The notes: generated by a model from the letters alone, not told the origin. A DNA stretch of 64,000 bases from an uncultured Blautia sp. (GCA_900551715.1 URXG01000003.1:1-64000); one strand, 5' to 3'; positions 16,332 to 25,890 are shown, numbered from the stretch's first letter. Numbers and translations are program-made.

Positions 16332-17486
16332 TCAGCTTGCTTTTCTGTTGGAAAGAACATCAAATACAACTGCGATCAGAAGTACTGCACCTTTTACTAC
16401 ATACTGCCAAGAATCACCAATACCCATAATGGACATACCCATATTAATAACACCAAGAAGAAGTGCACCAATAACTACACCACCTACAGTACCGCTGCCG
16501 CCATATGCAGAAGCACCACCGATAAAGCAGGAACCGATGGCATCCATTTCAAAGGAAGTACCTGTACTACCATTTACGGAACCAACTCGTGCTGCACAGA
16601 GAAGACCTGCAAGACCTGCAAGAAGTCCCATGTTTACATATGCAATAAAGTAAACTTTGTTTGTATCAATACCGGAAAGCTGTGTAGCTTTTTCATTACC
16701 ACCAATTGCATAGAAGTAACGTCCGAATGCTGTTCTGGATGTAACGAAATTGTAGATCAGGCAGATTGCAACAACCCATACAAACATAATGGAGATACCT
16801 TTGTACTGGTACAATTTGTAGCAGTACCACAGAATAACTACTGCAATGATCACTGCTTTGCTGTAATCAGAAAATGCGGTATTCTGACGATAGCCTCTTT
16901 TTGCTTTGTTTGCTCTGGAACGTACTACATTAAAGATTACATAAACAGCAACTACAATACCAACGATCAGTGCAGAATAACTGAAGTTGTCATCCAAGCC
17001 CGGTATTGCAATATAGGAAGTAAATACATTAAGAAAATCTTTGTTCTGAATAGATACTGTCTTATTATCAAGAATCAGACGTCCAATTCCACGAAAGATA
17101 AACATACCTGCAAGTGTTGTGATAAATGGAGGAATACGTTTGTAACCAATCCAGTAACCCTGCCATACACCTACCAGAAAACCGGCGATCAGACAGATAA
17201 TGATTGTCAGATAGGCATTCGTTCCCTTACCTGTTAAAACTGCTGCCAGACCGCCTACCATACAGATAACAGCACCAACAGAAAGGTCGATGTTACCACC
17301 TGTCAGGATACATAACAACATACCACAGGCAAGAACAAGAACATAACCGTTCTGTAGCATCAGGTTCGACATATTCTGTGCGTACAGAAGTCTTCCATCT
17401 GTAAGTCCACAGAACAGGATAAATACGATCACCAATGCAATGATCATTGTATATTTTCTCAGGAAATCTTTCACATTAAATTTCAT
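16332..17486 (-). CDS. Sugar ABC transporter permease, XylH/GguB-like (384 aa)
   Basis: BPD_transp_2 family membrane subunit with about 10 helices. CILTGGNIDLSVG, PPFITTLAGMFIFRGIGRLI and GGASAYGGSGTVGG are family hallmarks. Start at 17486 is preferred (AAAGGAG 7 nt upstream) over an ATG 27 nt earlier. The insertion around residues 200-245, with extra helices, matches the longer XylH/GguB branch. It works with the ATPase (17531-19069) and the binding protein (19166-20296). Confidence 0.92.
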   Translation of the reverse strand: MKFNVKDFLRKYTMIIALVIVFILFCGLTDGRLLYAQNMSNLMLQNGYVLVLACGMLLCILTGGNIDLSVGAVICMVGGLAAVLTGKGTNAYLTIIICLIAGFLVGVWQGYWIGYKRIPPFITTLAGMFIFRGIGRLILDNKTVSIQNKDFLNVFTSYIAIPGLDDNFSYSALIVGIVVAVYVIFNVVRSRANKAKRGYRQNTAFSDYSKAVIIAVVILWYCYKLYQYKGISIMFVWVVAICLIYNFVTSRTAFGRYFYAIGGNEKATQLSGIDTNKVYFIAYVNMGLLAGLAGLLCAARVGSVNGSTGTSFEMDAIGSCFIGGASAYGGSGTVGGVVIGALLLGVINMGMSIMGIGDSWQYVVKGAVLLIAVVFDVLSNRKAS

Positions 17487-17530
17487 TTTTATACTCCTTT
17501 CCCGGCAGAACATTTTCCACTGGTATCTTA

Positions 17531-19069
17531 TTATTTATTCTGCTCCTGCATGATAGCTCCCATAATACGTTCCTGAGTTGCCTCTTCTGCAGTGAATTCA
17601 CCAGCCAGACGTCCTTCACTCATAACATAAATACGGTCACACATTCCCAGAAGCTCCGGCATTTCCGAAGAGATCATAATAACAGATTTTCCATCTTCTA
17701 CCATTTTATTGATCAGACAGTAGATATCATACTTGGCACCTACATCGATACCACGCGTAGGTTCATCTAGAATCAGAATATCCGGTTCTGTAAACATCCA
17801 TTTGCCAAGCAGTGCTTTCTGCTGGTTTCCACCGGAGAGATTACCTACTTTCTGCTCATTGGAAGGTGTTTTTGTTCCCATCTCTTTTGTCATCTCATCT
17901 GCTTCATGTACTTCCAGATCTGTATTGATCACACCTTTTTCACAGACCTTGGAAAGTCTGGCAAGAGTGGTGTTGAAGCGGATGGATTCTCCCAGGATCA
18001 GTCCATTTGTTTTACGGTCTTCTGTTACATAGGCAAGACCATGACGGATGGCATCTCTTGGATTCTTAAGATTAACTTTTTCTCCTTTTATGTAAAGATC
18101 ACCGGAAATATTGGTTCCGTAGCTCTTTCCAAATACAGACATTGCGAATTCTGTACGTCCTGCACCCTGCAGTCCGGAGAATCCCACAACTTCACCTTTA
18201 TGTACTTTACAGGAAATCTTGTCATCTACAATTTTTTCCGGATAAAGAGGATGATGAACAGTCCAGTCCTTTACCTCCAGCATAATCTCTTTACTGACAT
18301 TATGTTTTCTAACAGGATAACGGTCTTCCATAGGACGTCCAACCATTCCTTTAATGATTCTGTCTTCACTGAGGTCATCTACACCCTTTGTCAAAGTCTC
18401 AATGGTGCTTCCATCCCGGATAATGGTACAGCGGTCTGCACAATAGATGATTTCATTCAGTTTATGAGTAATGATAATAGAAGTCAGTCCATTTTTCTTA
18501 AATTCCATCAGAAGATCAAGAAGCATCTTTGCATCTTCATCATTCAGGGAAGAAGTAGGTTCATCCAGGATCAGAAGTTTTACTTTCTTTGAAAATGCCT
18601 TTGCGATCTCTACCAGCTGCTGTTTACCGGTTCCGATGTCTTTGATCAGAGTCTGTGCAGATTCATGAAGACCAACCTGAGCCATATGCTTTTCTGCTTC
18701 ACTGTAAGTTCTGTCCCAGTCTATACTGCCATTTTTATTTTTAATCTCGTTTCCGAGAAACATATTCTCTCCAATAGAAAGCAGAGGAATCAGTGCCAGT
18801 TCCTGATGAATGATAACGATTCCTTTTGCCTCGCTGTCATTCAGAGTCTTGAACTTGCATTCCTCACCTTCATAGGTAACAGTACCTGTATAACTTCCAT
18901 AGGGATACTGACCACTTAACACGTTCATCAGTGTAGATTTTCCTGCACCATTCTCACCGATCAGTGCATGGATCTCTCCTCGCTGGACTTCAAGATTTAC
19001 ATTGTCCAGAGCCTTTACACCGGGGAACTCTTTTGTAATGTGATCCATTACTAAAATATTCTCTGCCAC
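17531..19069 (-). CDS. Sugar ABC transporter ATPase, XylG/GguA-like (512 aa)
   Basis: Tandem ABC ATPase of the monosaccharide (CUT2) class. The first half has Walker [10 protein letters not shown] and Walker [12 protein letters not shown]; the second half has the usual degenerate Walker A ([10 protein letters not shown]), a signature [14 protein letters not shown] and Walker [15 protein letters not shown]. Full length. Middle gene of the three-gene transporter operon. Confidence 0.95.
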   Translation of the reverse strand: MAENILVMDHITKEFPGVKALDNVNLEVQRGEIHALIGENGAGKSTLMNVLSGQYPYGSYTGTVTYEGEECKFKTLNDSEAKGIVIIHQELALIPLLSIGENMFLGNEIKNKNGSIDWDRTYSEAEKHMAQVGLHESAQTLIKDIGTGKQQLVEIAKAFSKKVKLLILDEPTSSLNDEDAKMLLDLLMEFKKNGLTSIIITHKLNEIIYCADRCTIIRDGSTIETLTKGVDDLSEDRIIKGMVGRPMEDRYPVRKHNVSKEIMLEVKDWTVHHPLYPEKIVDDKISCKVHKGEVVGFSGLQGAGRTEFAMSVFGKSYGTNISGDLYIKGEKVNLKNPRDAIRHGLAYVTEDRKTNGLILGESIRFNTTLARLSKVCEKGVINTDLEVHEADEMTKEMGTKTPSNEQKVGNLSGGNQQKALLGKWMFTEPDILILDEPTRGIDVGAKYDIYCLINKMVEDGKSVIMISSEMPELLGMCDRIYVMSEGRLAGEFTAEEATQERIMGAIMQEQNK

Positions 19070-19165
19070 AATGGCTCCCCCTTTCCTCTAAAACAGGCGA
19101 GGCATTCCACCCCGCCCTTAATTCAAGTTCATATGTTATCGGTTACTTACTGCCTAAGCAGAACA

Positions 19166-20296
19166 TCATTCTGCCGGATGAAGGTATCCGTCATCGTCCT
19201 GTGTATAGTATCCTGTGTCAACCAGTTCTTCTTTCATGTTGTCTTTTGTGATTACAGTAGGAACAAGAAGGAAGGATGGGCATTTGTTTCCGTCAGATGT
19301 TTCATAGGATTCTGTATCATAAGTACAGTCGAAATCCCATCCGGAATCTTTAATAAGAGAATCATCAACAGTCTCACCTTTCAGCATTGCCTCTGCAAGA
19401 TCCAGAGTAACAACTGCTTCATTTGCAACTGCTTTGTAAACAGTCATGGACTGTTTGCCATCTACGATGTTTGCAAGGTTGGCTTCGTCACCATCCTGTC
19501 CTGTGATCAGAACATCATTCTTTCCTGCATAATCAGATTCGATTGCCTGTGTAACACCAAGTGCTGTAGAGTCATTGGAGCAGAGTGCTACGTCAAGCTG
19601 TGTTCCATCTGCATAGTAGGAAGCAAGAATGTTCTGCATTCTTTCCAGAGCTGTCTGTGTATCCCACTGAGCAGTTGCTACGGAATCAAAATCTGTCTGT
19701 CCGGAAACTACTTTCAGTGTACCTGCATCCAGATATGGTTTCAGAGTGTCATACGCACCGTTGAAGAAATATCCTGCGTTGTTGTCAGCCGGGTCACCTG
19801 CTGTAAACTCAATATTGTAGGTTTTATCTTTTGCATTATCAAGATCCAGAGTATCAATCACGTACTGTCCCTGAAGAGTACCTACTGTATAGTTATCAAA
19901 AGATACATAATAGGAAACTGCATCGGACTTAATCAGTCGGTCATAGGAGATAACCGGAATGTTTGCATCTGCCGCTTCATCCATAACTGTATTCAGTGCT
20001 TCACCATCAATTGCTGCAACAACCAGAAGATCTACTCCATCTGAAATCAGGTTCTGGATATCATTTACCTGACGGTCCGTTTCATTGTCAGAATAGGTAA
20101 GTTCTACATCGTATCCTGCTTTTTTGAACTGTTCTTCCAGGTAAGAACCATCACGATTCCAACGTTCCAGAGACTGTGTCGGCATGGAAATTCCAATCTT
20201 TCCTCCTTCTGCCGCCGCATCATCTGCAAATACCGGTACTGCACAAGAACTGATTGCCATTGCTGCTGCCATTGCTAAAACTAATTTTTTCTTCAT
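19166..20296 (-). CDS. Sugar-binding protein of the ABC transporter, ChvE/XylF-like (376 aa)
   Basis: Exported periplasmic-binding-type protein: signal peptide with core LAMAAAMAIS and AXA-like VFADDAAA, no lipobox at the cleavage site. SMPTQSLERWNRDG, AAIDGEALN, YDRLI and SFDNYTVGTLQG are typical of ChvE/multiple-monosaccharide-binding proteins; EFTAGDPADNNAGYFFNGA is also characteristic. The start at 20296 has a strong GGGAGG; the open frame extends 56 codons upstream, but that part overlaps the promoter. First gene of the operon, after an operator-rich region. Confidence 0.93.
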   Translation of the reverse strand: MKKKLVLAMAAAMAISSCAVPVFADDAAAEGGKIGISMPTQSLERWNRDGSYLEEQFKKAGYDVELTYSDNETDRQVNDIQNLISDGVDLLVVAAIDGEALNTVMDEAADANIPVISYDRLIKSDAVSYYVSFDNYTVGTLQGQYVIDTLDLDNAKDKTYNIEFTAGDPADNNAGYFFNGAYDTLKPYLDAGTLKVVSGQTDFDSVATAQWDTQTALERMQNILASYYADGTQLDVALCSNDSTALGVTQAIESDYAGKNDVLITGQDGDEANLANIVDGKQSMTVYKAVANEAVVTLDLAEAMLKGETVDDSLIKDSGWDFDCTYDTESYETSDGNKCPSFLLVPTVITKDNMKEELVDTGYYTQDDDGYLHPAE

Positions 20297-20353
20297 AAGA
20301 AAGAAACCTCCCTTTACTTTGCTAGCTAACTCCCGTAGCTCTTTGATGGAATT

Positions 20354-20382
20354 ATAATAGCATAGGGGTATTTTTCTCTGAA
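20354..20382 (-). promoter_or_regulatory. Promoter of the sugar transporter operon
   Basis: TTCAGA (20382-20377), 17 bp, TATTAT (20359-20354) with an extended TGn on the - strand. The weak -35 suits an activator-dependent promoter. Confidence 0.5.
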
Positions 20383-20412
20383 TGGACTGCTTTTGTATCT
20401 GTCTTTCAATTT

Positions 20413-20490
20413 TTGTGCTGAAAATCTCCAACCCTGTGCTAATCTGGATATTTTGGAATAGCACAGAGAAAACACCTTAAATTTGTGCTA
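20413..20490. promoter_or_regulatory. Four TGTGCT(A) sites upstream of the sugar transporter promoter
   Basis: TTGTGCTG (20413-20420), CTGTGCTA (20434-20441), TAGCACAG (20459-20466, inverted) and TGTGCTA (20484-20490). The second and third make an exact 8-bp inverted repeat with 17 nt between. They sit about 30 to 110 bp upstream of the -35, where the AraC-type regulator at 12110-13705 could bind. Confidence 0.5.
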
Positions 20491-20550
20491 TTGTCAGCAA
20501 CGAAATCTGTCGATTTATGGAATTTATGGTATAGCATTTTTCCGGGACAA

Positions 20551-20596
20551 AAAATGCTGTGTGGAATACTTTTGTCTTGTATTCCACACAGCATTT
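20551..20596 (-). terminator. Terminator of the chorismate mutase-shikimate kinase gene
   Basis: AAATGCTGTGTGGAATAC (20552-20569) pairs perfectly with 20579-20596. Leftward, the stem is followed by a U-run (20554-20549). Confidence 0.85.
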
Positions 20597-20628
20597 AAAT
20601 TCTATGATTCTGTTACTGCAGAATTTAG

Positions 20629-21423
20629 TTATTTCTGGTCTTCTGTATCCAGGGTACGAAGGCTCTGAACCAGCTCTTCGCAGATCTGAAGTTCGCTTTT
20701 ACCGTCTGTCTCTATGACGATATCTGCTGCCGCTTCATATTTTTCACGACGTTTTTCCATGAGCTGGGCAATATACGGTACAGTCTTGTTGCCCTCCAGA
20801 AGAGGTCTGTCATGATTATCTTTGACACGTTCCAGGATGGTCTCCGGTTTTGCAGTAAGAAGAACTACACGTCCATTCTTTTTCATTTCTACTACGTTAC
20901 GTTCTCTCATTGGAACGCCGCCGCCACAGGAAATAACCACGTTGGTTCTGGACTGCATTTCAATAAGAAGGTTCGTTTCCAGGTCTCGGAAATATTCTTC
21001 TCCATAGGTTTCAAAAATATCAGAGATACTCATGCCCTGTCTTTCTGCAATAATCTGATCCATCTCAACGATCTCCATTGCAAAAACAGTCCTAAGAAAA
21101 TCAGAAATTGTAGATTTACCGGCTCCCATAAATCCGATAAGCACAATGTTGTAATCAAAAAGTTTACGTGCCTGGATCATCTTACTGTTTCTGGTGATCT
21201 CTTCAAAAACTGCAGACACTTCATTCTTGTGTCTTCTGCCTTCCATTCTCCGTTCCAGCCATTCTCTCTGTCTGGCTTCCTGTTCCGGCTGAAGGATCGG
21301 CAGATCATTGGCTTCTTTGTAAGCCATGATGTCCTCTACGATTCTATTTCTCATAAGCAGTGCGTCCAAGATGATCTCATCGCACTGTCCAAGGCTTTCT
21401 CTGAGTACTTCCAACTGATTCAT
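20629..21423 (-). CDS. Chorismate mutase-shikimate kinase fusion (264 aa)
   Basis: Bifunctional aromatic-pathway enzyme. Residues 1-88 are an AroQ-type helical chorismate mutase (LRESLGQCDEIILDALLMRN, with the basic residues of the active site). Residues about 90-260 are shikimate kinase: Walker A GFMGAGKST, the DxD-like EMDQII, SCGGGVPM and the arginine lid DRPLLEG. Start after GGGGAT. Monocistronic, promoter TTGTTA-17-TATAAT (21542-21514). The two reactions are separated in the pathway by EPSP and chorismate synthase. The fusion suggests feedback or co-regulation, and supplies the biosynthetic kinase independently of the ydiB-aroD module. Confidence 0.9.
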   Translation of the reverse strand: MNQLEVLRESLGQCDEIILDALLMRNRIVEDIMAYKEANDLPILQPEQEARQREWLERRMEGRRHKNEVSAVFEEITRNSKMIQARKLFDYNIVLIGFMGAGKSTISDFLRTVFAMEIVEMDQIIAERQGMSISDIFETYGEEYFRDLETNLLIEMQSRTNVVISCGGGVPMRERNVVEMKKNGRVVLLTAKPETILERVKDNHDRPLLEGNKTVPYIAQLMEKRREKYEAAADIVIETDGKSELQICEELVQSLRTLDTEDQK

Positions 21424-21513
21424 AATGTTATATCCCCTTTATCCATTTCATACGTTATTCCGACTGACTGTCATCATCCGGATTCTGCTGCACTTCTGCA
21501 ACCAAGTGCTCTC

Positions 21514-21542
21514 ATTATAGCAGTTATTTAACGCTTTAACAA
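21514..21542 (-). promoter_or_regulatory. Promoter of the chorismate mutase-shikimate kinase gene
   Basis: TTGTTA (21542-21537), 17 bp, TATAAT (21519-21514) with extended TGn. The leader is about 85 nt with no evident riboswitch. Confidence 0.65.
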
Positions 21543-21602
21543 TATAAAGTGAATATTTTCTCAAATCTATTTTTTAACAAACTCATGGGAAATCCTACAG
21601 AA

Positions 21603-23918
21603 TCATTCCACATTTTTTAATGCTTCACTCATAGGCACTTTTTGGATCTTACGATACTCCAGAAGTGCGATCACTGCATAAGTAACAATACCGATCACAA
21701 ACATCTGTACATAGATCACAGGGTCAATCCACAGAGTGATCCAACCGGAAAGACTGGACAACATCATCTCTCTGTAAACGACTTTCATGATCACCGTTTC
21801 CAGCGGCAAACTTGCCAACAGACAGATCACTACCACCAGTGAAGTAGACAGAATATACAGTCTGCTGATCTCACCATTGGTATAACCCAGTATTTTGGTC
21901 ATGGAAATAGACTGGGCATTTTTTTCTATAATGATTTTTGACAGCAGATAGATCAGGATCATAAAGATCACCACAGCAAATCCATTGACCATTCCCATCA
22001 TACTTCCCATAGACACATCCAGCTGTCTGGAAATCTTGGTAAGAGCATCCAGGTTGATCACTGAACCAATATAACTGTCTTTGATGTCTGTGATCTCTGT
22101 ATTACTGAAATAGCCACTGAAATAATCATCCCCAAGATCAAAAGTATCATTTAATTTGTCCTGATCCATAAATACACAGAGACCGCCTGTATAGTCATAG
22201 ATTCCTGCTACCTGGAAGGTGTACTCATCGTCTTCATATTTTTCTTTCAGAGTGATACTGTCTCCCACACCGATTTTGTACTTGTCTGCATAGGCAGAGG
22301 AAATATACACTCCTTTTGAAAGATCTGCATCTACATATTTACTGTCCTCTTTGATTCCGTACAAGAGAATCTCTTCGCTTTTGACTTTGCCTGGAATGGT
22401 GTTCAGAGAATAGGCACTGAACTCCTCTGCATTCTCATTGTCAGTTTCCGTATCGTTATTAAAGAGCAGCATGTCCACAAAACTGTCCAGTTTATTTCCG
22501 CCACCTATGACGCTTACCGGCACAGACAGCATATACTGATATTTTGCCAGCATGTTATTCTGGATCTCCAGCTGATAATGATCCAGTGCTGAAGGCAGAA
22601 GAAGTCCAAAGAACAGAAGCAGATTGGCAAAAACGACACCTATGAATAACACGATGTAATTACTGAAATTCTGAAAGATCACCCTGAGACGGAATCTGGT
22701 AAATATCCGCATTCTTTGGCTTAAATATAAAGCTCTCCTCTGTTTTTTTCCGGACAGATCTCTTCTGAGGAATTTCAGTGGAGAAAGCCGCAGCTTATGA
22801 TGAAGGATTCCAAAATTCACCACAAGCATGATCGCCACCGGAACCACTGTGGTTAAAAGAAAGGCTTCTGCATTCCAGACAGTTTCATAGGTCGGAAGGC
22901 TATAACTTCCATAATACATTCCAGCGCATACCCCTTTAAAAACAGTATAGCCCAGTATATTTCCCACCACTGCGCCCATCAGTGTTACAAGCACAGGAAG
23001 AGTCATATAATGTCGGATCAGTTCTCCTCTGGTATAGCCAGAAGCCCGCAGGGTTCCGATCACTGCTGCCTCTTTGGTGATGGTATTACTGGTAGTAATG
23101 CCAAAAACAAATGCCATGATCACAATAACAATATAAAGAAGCACTATCATCATAGCCTTGTCACCGCCCATATCATCTCCGGTAAATTTGATTGCCTGGT
23201 TCTGATAACGAGGAACAAAACTTTCCAATGTAACGACTTTTCCCATGTCTTTCATAAGATCTTCGGAAACATCTTTTTCTTCTTTTTCTGTTTTTGGTGC
23301 TTCATTATAAGTCCAGGCATAATTGTACTGAAGTTTGTCCTGGTCAAGGTTATCAAACTCTTCCTCTGTCACAACTCCAACACCGAATTTTACAGAATCA
23401 AACATAGTATCGTTATTATTCTGAAACAGTGCACTGTAATCAGACAACGCCACCAGACCGGTAATGGTCCAGTCTTTTTTGCCATCGCTTAAGGTATCTC
23501 CTACTTTCAGTTGGTTGTTATCAGCATACATACGGTCAATGGCGATCTCTCCTGTTTTGTCAGGCAGTTCTCCATCCATTAGGCAAACCTTGTTAACCTC
23601 TGTACGGTTTTTGAAAAAACGCATGGTGCTGTCGTTTGTGAGAGCATCTTCTATATAATAGTTCTCGTATATTTTCACACCCAGTTCTTCGATGGCTTCT
23701 TTCTGACCCCGGTAAATCTTTTCACCGGTGCTGAAGTTTCCATCTTCCACATTGTATTTACTGAAACTTTCGTCATAAGCAATCAACATACTCCCATCTG
23801 CAACAAGGAAGCCGGATACCATTCCAATGGTGGCGAGCATCAGAAGAAAAACAACCAGGTATTTACCAAATTCGCTTTTCAGTTCTCTTGGAAGGCGTCT
23901 TCGTAAAGGATTCTTCAT
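21603..23918 (-). CDS. FtsX-family ABC transporter permease (771 aa)
   Basis: Large membrane protein with an N-terminal helix (about 22-42), a long extracytoplasmic domain, three helices (about 255-370), a second FtsX half beginning near 410, another outer domain and three final helices. This is the duplicated MacB/FtsX layout used for lipid, peptide or antibiotic extrusion or sensing. Start at 23918 is chosen because GGAGG lies 5 nt upstream; the frame is open to 23966, where it would overlap the ATPase stop. It pairs with the ATPase at 23929-24627. Substrate unknown. No two-component system is adjacent, unlike BceAB. Confidence 0.88.
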   Translation of the reverse strand: MKNPLRRRLPRELKSEFGKYLVVFLLMLATIGMVSGFLVADGSMLIAYDESFSKYNVEDGNFSTGEKIYRGQKEAIEELGVKIYENYYIEDALTNDSTMRFFKNRTEVNKVCLMDGELPDKTGEIAIDRMYADNNQLKVGDTLSDGKKDWTITGLVALSDYSALFQNNNDTMFDSVKFGVGVVTEEEFDNLDQDKLQYNYAWTYNEAPKTEKEEKDVSEDLMKDMGKVVTLESFVPRYQNQAIKFTGDDMGGDKAMMIVLLYIVIVIMAFVFGITTSNTITKEAAVIGTLRASGYTRGELIRHYMTLPVLVTLMGAVVGNILGYTVFKGVCAGMYYGSYSLPTYETVWNAEAFLLTTVVPVAIMLVVNFGILHHKLRLSPLKFLRRDLSGKKQRRALYLSQRMRIFTRFRLRVIFQNFSNYIVLFIGVVFANLLLFFGLLLPSALDHYQLEIQNNMLAKYQYMLSVPVSVIGGGNKLDSFVDMLLFNNDTETDNENAEEFSAYSLNTIPGKVKSEEILLYGIKEDSKYVDADLSKGVYISSAYADKYKIGVGDSITLKEKYEDDEYTFQVAGIYDYTGGLCVFMDQDKLNDTFDLGDDYFSGYFSNTEITDIKDSYIGSVINLDALTKISRQLDVSMGSMMGMVNGFAVVIFMILIYLLSKIIIEKNAQSISMTKILGYTNGEISRLYILSTSLVVVICLLASLPLETVIMKVVYREMMLSSLSGWITLWIDPVIYVQMFVIGIVTYAVIALLEYRKIQKVPMSEALKNVE

Positions 23919-23928
23919 AAATGCCTCC

Positions 23929-24627
23929 TTACCATTCCAGATCTGTTGCCGGAATCTTATGTTCATTGACGTAATTCTTTCGGATCATTCCATCACGAAG
24001 TTTTACTACCCTGTCTGCCATATCTTTGATGGCATCGTTATGGGTGACCATCACTATGGTATTTCCGTATTTCCGGTTAACGGTCTCAATGAGCTTCAGG
24101 ATCTCTTTGGAAGTATTGTAATCCAAGGCACCGGTAGGTTCATCACAGAGAAGGATGTCCGGATTTTTTACAATGGCACGTCCTATAGCTGTACGCTGCT
24201 GCTGACCACCGGAAAGCTGGTTTGGAAGTTTCCGCTGGTGTTCGTAGATTCCCAGTGTATGAAGAAGCTCGTCTACATCCAGAGCTTTTTTGCTGAGATA
24301 TGCTCCTACTTCTATATTCTCACGTACCGTTAGGTTGGGAATCAGATTGTACATCTGAAAGATATATCCCAGATGGCTTCTTCTGTATCTGGACAGTTTT
24401 TTTTCCGTCATATCTGCCAGGCACTCTCCCTCTATGGAAATGCTGCCTTCATCTGCACTGTCTATGCCGCCGATGATATTCAGGAGTGTGGATTTTCCCG
24501 AACCGGAAGGTCCCAGTAATACACAGAATTCACCTTTTTCAATATCAAGATCCAGTCCCTTCAGCACATCCACCTTGCTGTCACCTGAACCAAAGGATTT
24601 TTTTATCCCTCTTATTTCCAAAAACAT
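23929..24627 (-). CDS. ABC transporter ATPase, LolD/MacB-like (232 aa)
   Basis: Single ABC domain: Walker A GPSGSGKST, signature LSGGQQQRTAIGRA, Walker B ILLCDEPTGALD and H-loop VTHN. Energises the FtsX permease that follows 10 nt after its stop. Promoter TTGACA-17-TAACAT overlaps the palindromic TTAGTCTAA, so the pair is probably under repressor control. Confidence 0.95.
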   Translation of the reverse strand: MFLEIRGIKKSFGSGDSKVDVLKGLDLDIEKGEFCVLLGPSGSGKSTLLNIIGGIDSADEGSISIEGECLADMTEKKLSRYRRSHLGYIFQMYNLIPNLTVRENIEVGAYLSKKALDVDELLHTLGIYEHQRKLPNQLSGGQQQRTAIGRAIVKNPDILLCDEPTGALDYNTSKEILKLIETVNRKYGNTIVMVTHNDAIKDMADRVVKLRDGMIRKNYVNEHKIPATDLEW

Positions 24628-24695
24628 AATATTTCTCCTTTTCCTAAAAGTACTGTTAAACTATCTTTAGTTAGATGCGCCTATTATTATATTTT

Positions 24696-24724
24696 ATGTT
24701 AGTCTAAACTATCCTCCTTGTCAA
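24696..24724 (-). promoter_or_regulatory. Promoter of the FtsX-type ABC operon with overlapping operator
   Basis: Consensus -35 TTGACA (24724-24719), 17 bp, -10 TAACAT (24701-24696). TTAGTCTAA (24699-24707) is a 9-bp palindrome across the -10 edge, and a related TTAGTTAG lies at 24668-24675. This suggests a TetR/MarR-type repressor encoded elsewhere. Confidence 0.55.
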
Positions 24725-24777
24725 GAGACATACATATTTTCGGAAATTTTCGTTCAGGTTTTTGTTTTATGTATAAA

Positions 24778-24824
24778 GCAAAAAATCTGCTGCAATCCAC
24801 TTTATTCACAGACTGCAACAGATT
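24778..24824 (-). terminator. Terminator after azlD
   Basis: AATCTG-TGCA (24784-24794) pairs with TGCA-CAGATT (24814-24824); leftward it runs into a U-rich tract (24785-24778). Confidence 0.75.
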
Positions 24825-24856
24825 ATAAAAACGTTGGGGCTTCTGCCCCTGGTATC

Positions 24857-25174
24857 TTACATGATAAATTCCATAATTCGTTCTGCAATAAATACTGCAG
24901 CACAGGCACAAACCGCAACTGTAAGAAGGCTCTTTTCTTTATATGCCACGATCAGTGCCACAATCAGTGCCGCTGCTCCGGAAATGATCCCTGCCGATGT
25001 GGCAGTGAGGATTGCCGGAAAAGTCATAGCTGCCAGACATGCATAAGGCACATAATATAAGAAAGATTTTATGAAGGGACTGGTGATCTCTTTCTTAAAA
25101 AGGACCAGAGGAAGCATACGGATCAGGTAAGTGACACCTGCCATCACCAGAATATAAATATATACGTTATTCAT
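24857..25174 (-). CDS. azlD: AzlD-family branched-chain amino acid exporter subunit (105 aa)
   Basis: Small membrane protein with four helices; TYLIRMLPLVLF near the N-terminus is the AzlD signature. Overlaps the azlC stop by 4 nt. Together AzlCD export branched-chain amino acids or analogues in Bacillus and relatives. Confidence 0.9.
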   Translation of the reverse strand: MNNVYIYILVMAGVTYLIRMLPLVLFKKEITSPFIKSFLYYVPYACLAAMTFPAILTATSAGIISGAAALIVALIVAYKEKSLLTVAVCACAAVFIAERIMEFIM

Positions 25175-25884
25175 GATTCAGCCTCCTTCTCTTCAGGTAT
25201 CGGGCTGAAATGGGCTGCCAGTCCTGCCACGATCAGTGTTGTGATAATAATCACAAAACCGGAAGACACCTTATTCAGCACAGGTACCACCGCAAAAACA
25301 GTGCTGATCGCCATGGCTCCGATCACCACACCAAGAACTGACTTGTTCTTCTTGGCAGGAGGAATGATCACTGCAAGGAACATTCCATAAATAGCCACAT
25401 TCAGGGCACTTACCAGAAATCCGGGAAGTACATTACCAAGAACTGCCCCTACCAGTGTACCAAGGGTCCATCCTGGAATCGCCATGCTCATAACACCATA
25501 GTTATACCAGGGGCTTAATCTTCCTTCCTGGCTGGCACTGACACCAAAAATCTCGTCTGTCACACCAAAAGCCACTGCCAGACGATGACCTGTGGAAATA
25601 TTTTTTTCCAGTTTCTGGGAAAGGGAAAAGGACATCAGACAATAACGAAGATTGATCACCAGCTGTGTCAGTGCCATCTCCCACATGGAACCACCTGCAA
25701 CAATAATTCCCAGACCTGCAAACTGACCTGCGGAAGTCAGGTTGGTCAGGGAAATAAGGACTGCCTGCCAGGCGGTAAGTCCGCCGGATACTGCCATCAT
25801 ACCAAAGGTGAAAGAAACTGCAAAATATCCCAGACCTATGGGAATCCCATCCTGGATTCCTCTTTTAAAATTCATCTGGTTCAT
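25171..25884 (-). CDS. azlC: AzlC-family branched-chain amino acid exporter (237 aa)
   Basis: Membrane permease with about seven helices. GIQDGIPIGLGYFAVSFTFG and NLTSAGQFAGL are family signatures. Starts 6 nt after the ACT protein, overlaps azlD. The ACT gene upstream suggests ligand-responsive control of export. Confidence 0.92.
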   Translation of the reverse strand: MNQMNFKRGIQDGIPIGLGYFAVSFTFGMMAVSGGLTAWQAVLISLTNLTSAGQFAGLGIIVAGGSMWEMALTQLVINLRYCLMSFSLSQKLEKNISTGHRLAVAFGVTDEIFGVSASQEGRLSPWYNYGVMSMAIPGWTLGTLVGAVLGNVLPGFLVSALNVAIYGMFLAVIIPPAKKNKSVLGVVIGAMAISTVFAVVPVLNKVSSGFVIIITTLIVAGLAAHFSPIPEEKEAES

Positions 25885-25890
25885 GACATT

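Noticed and set aside
19133..20044. A 303-codon open frame opposite the sugar-binding protein gene
   Set aside because: Composition is typical of an antisense shadow (Cys, Ile, Phe rich), and the opposite strand encodes a clear full-length protein.
20297..20464. N-terminal extension of the sugar-binding protein (56 codons upstream of 20296)
   Set aside because: It covers the promoter and operator repeats and lacks a ribosome-binding site; the signal peptide begins at 20296 after GGGAGG.
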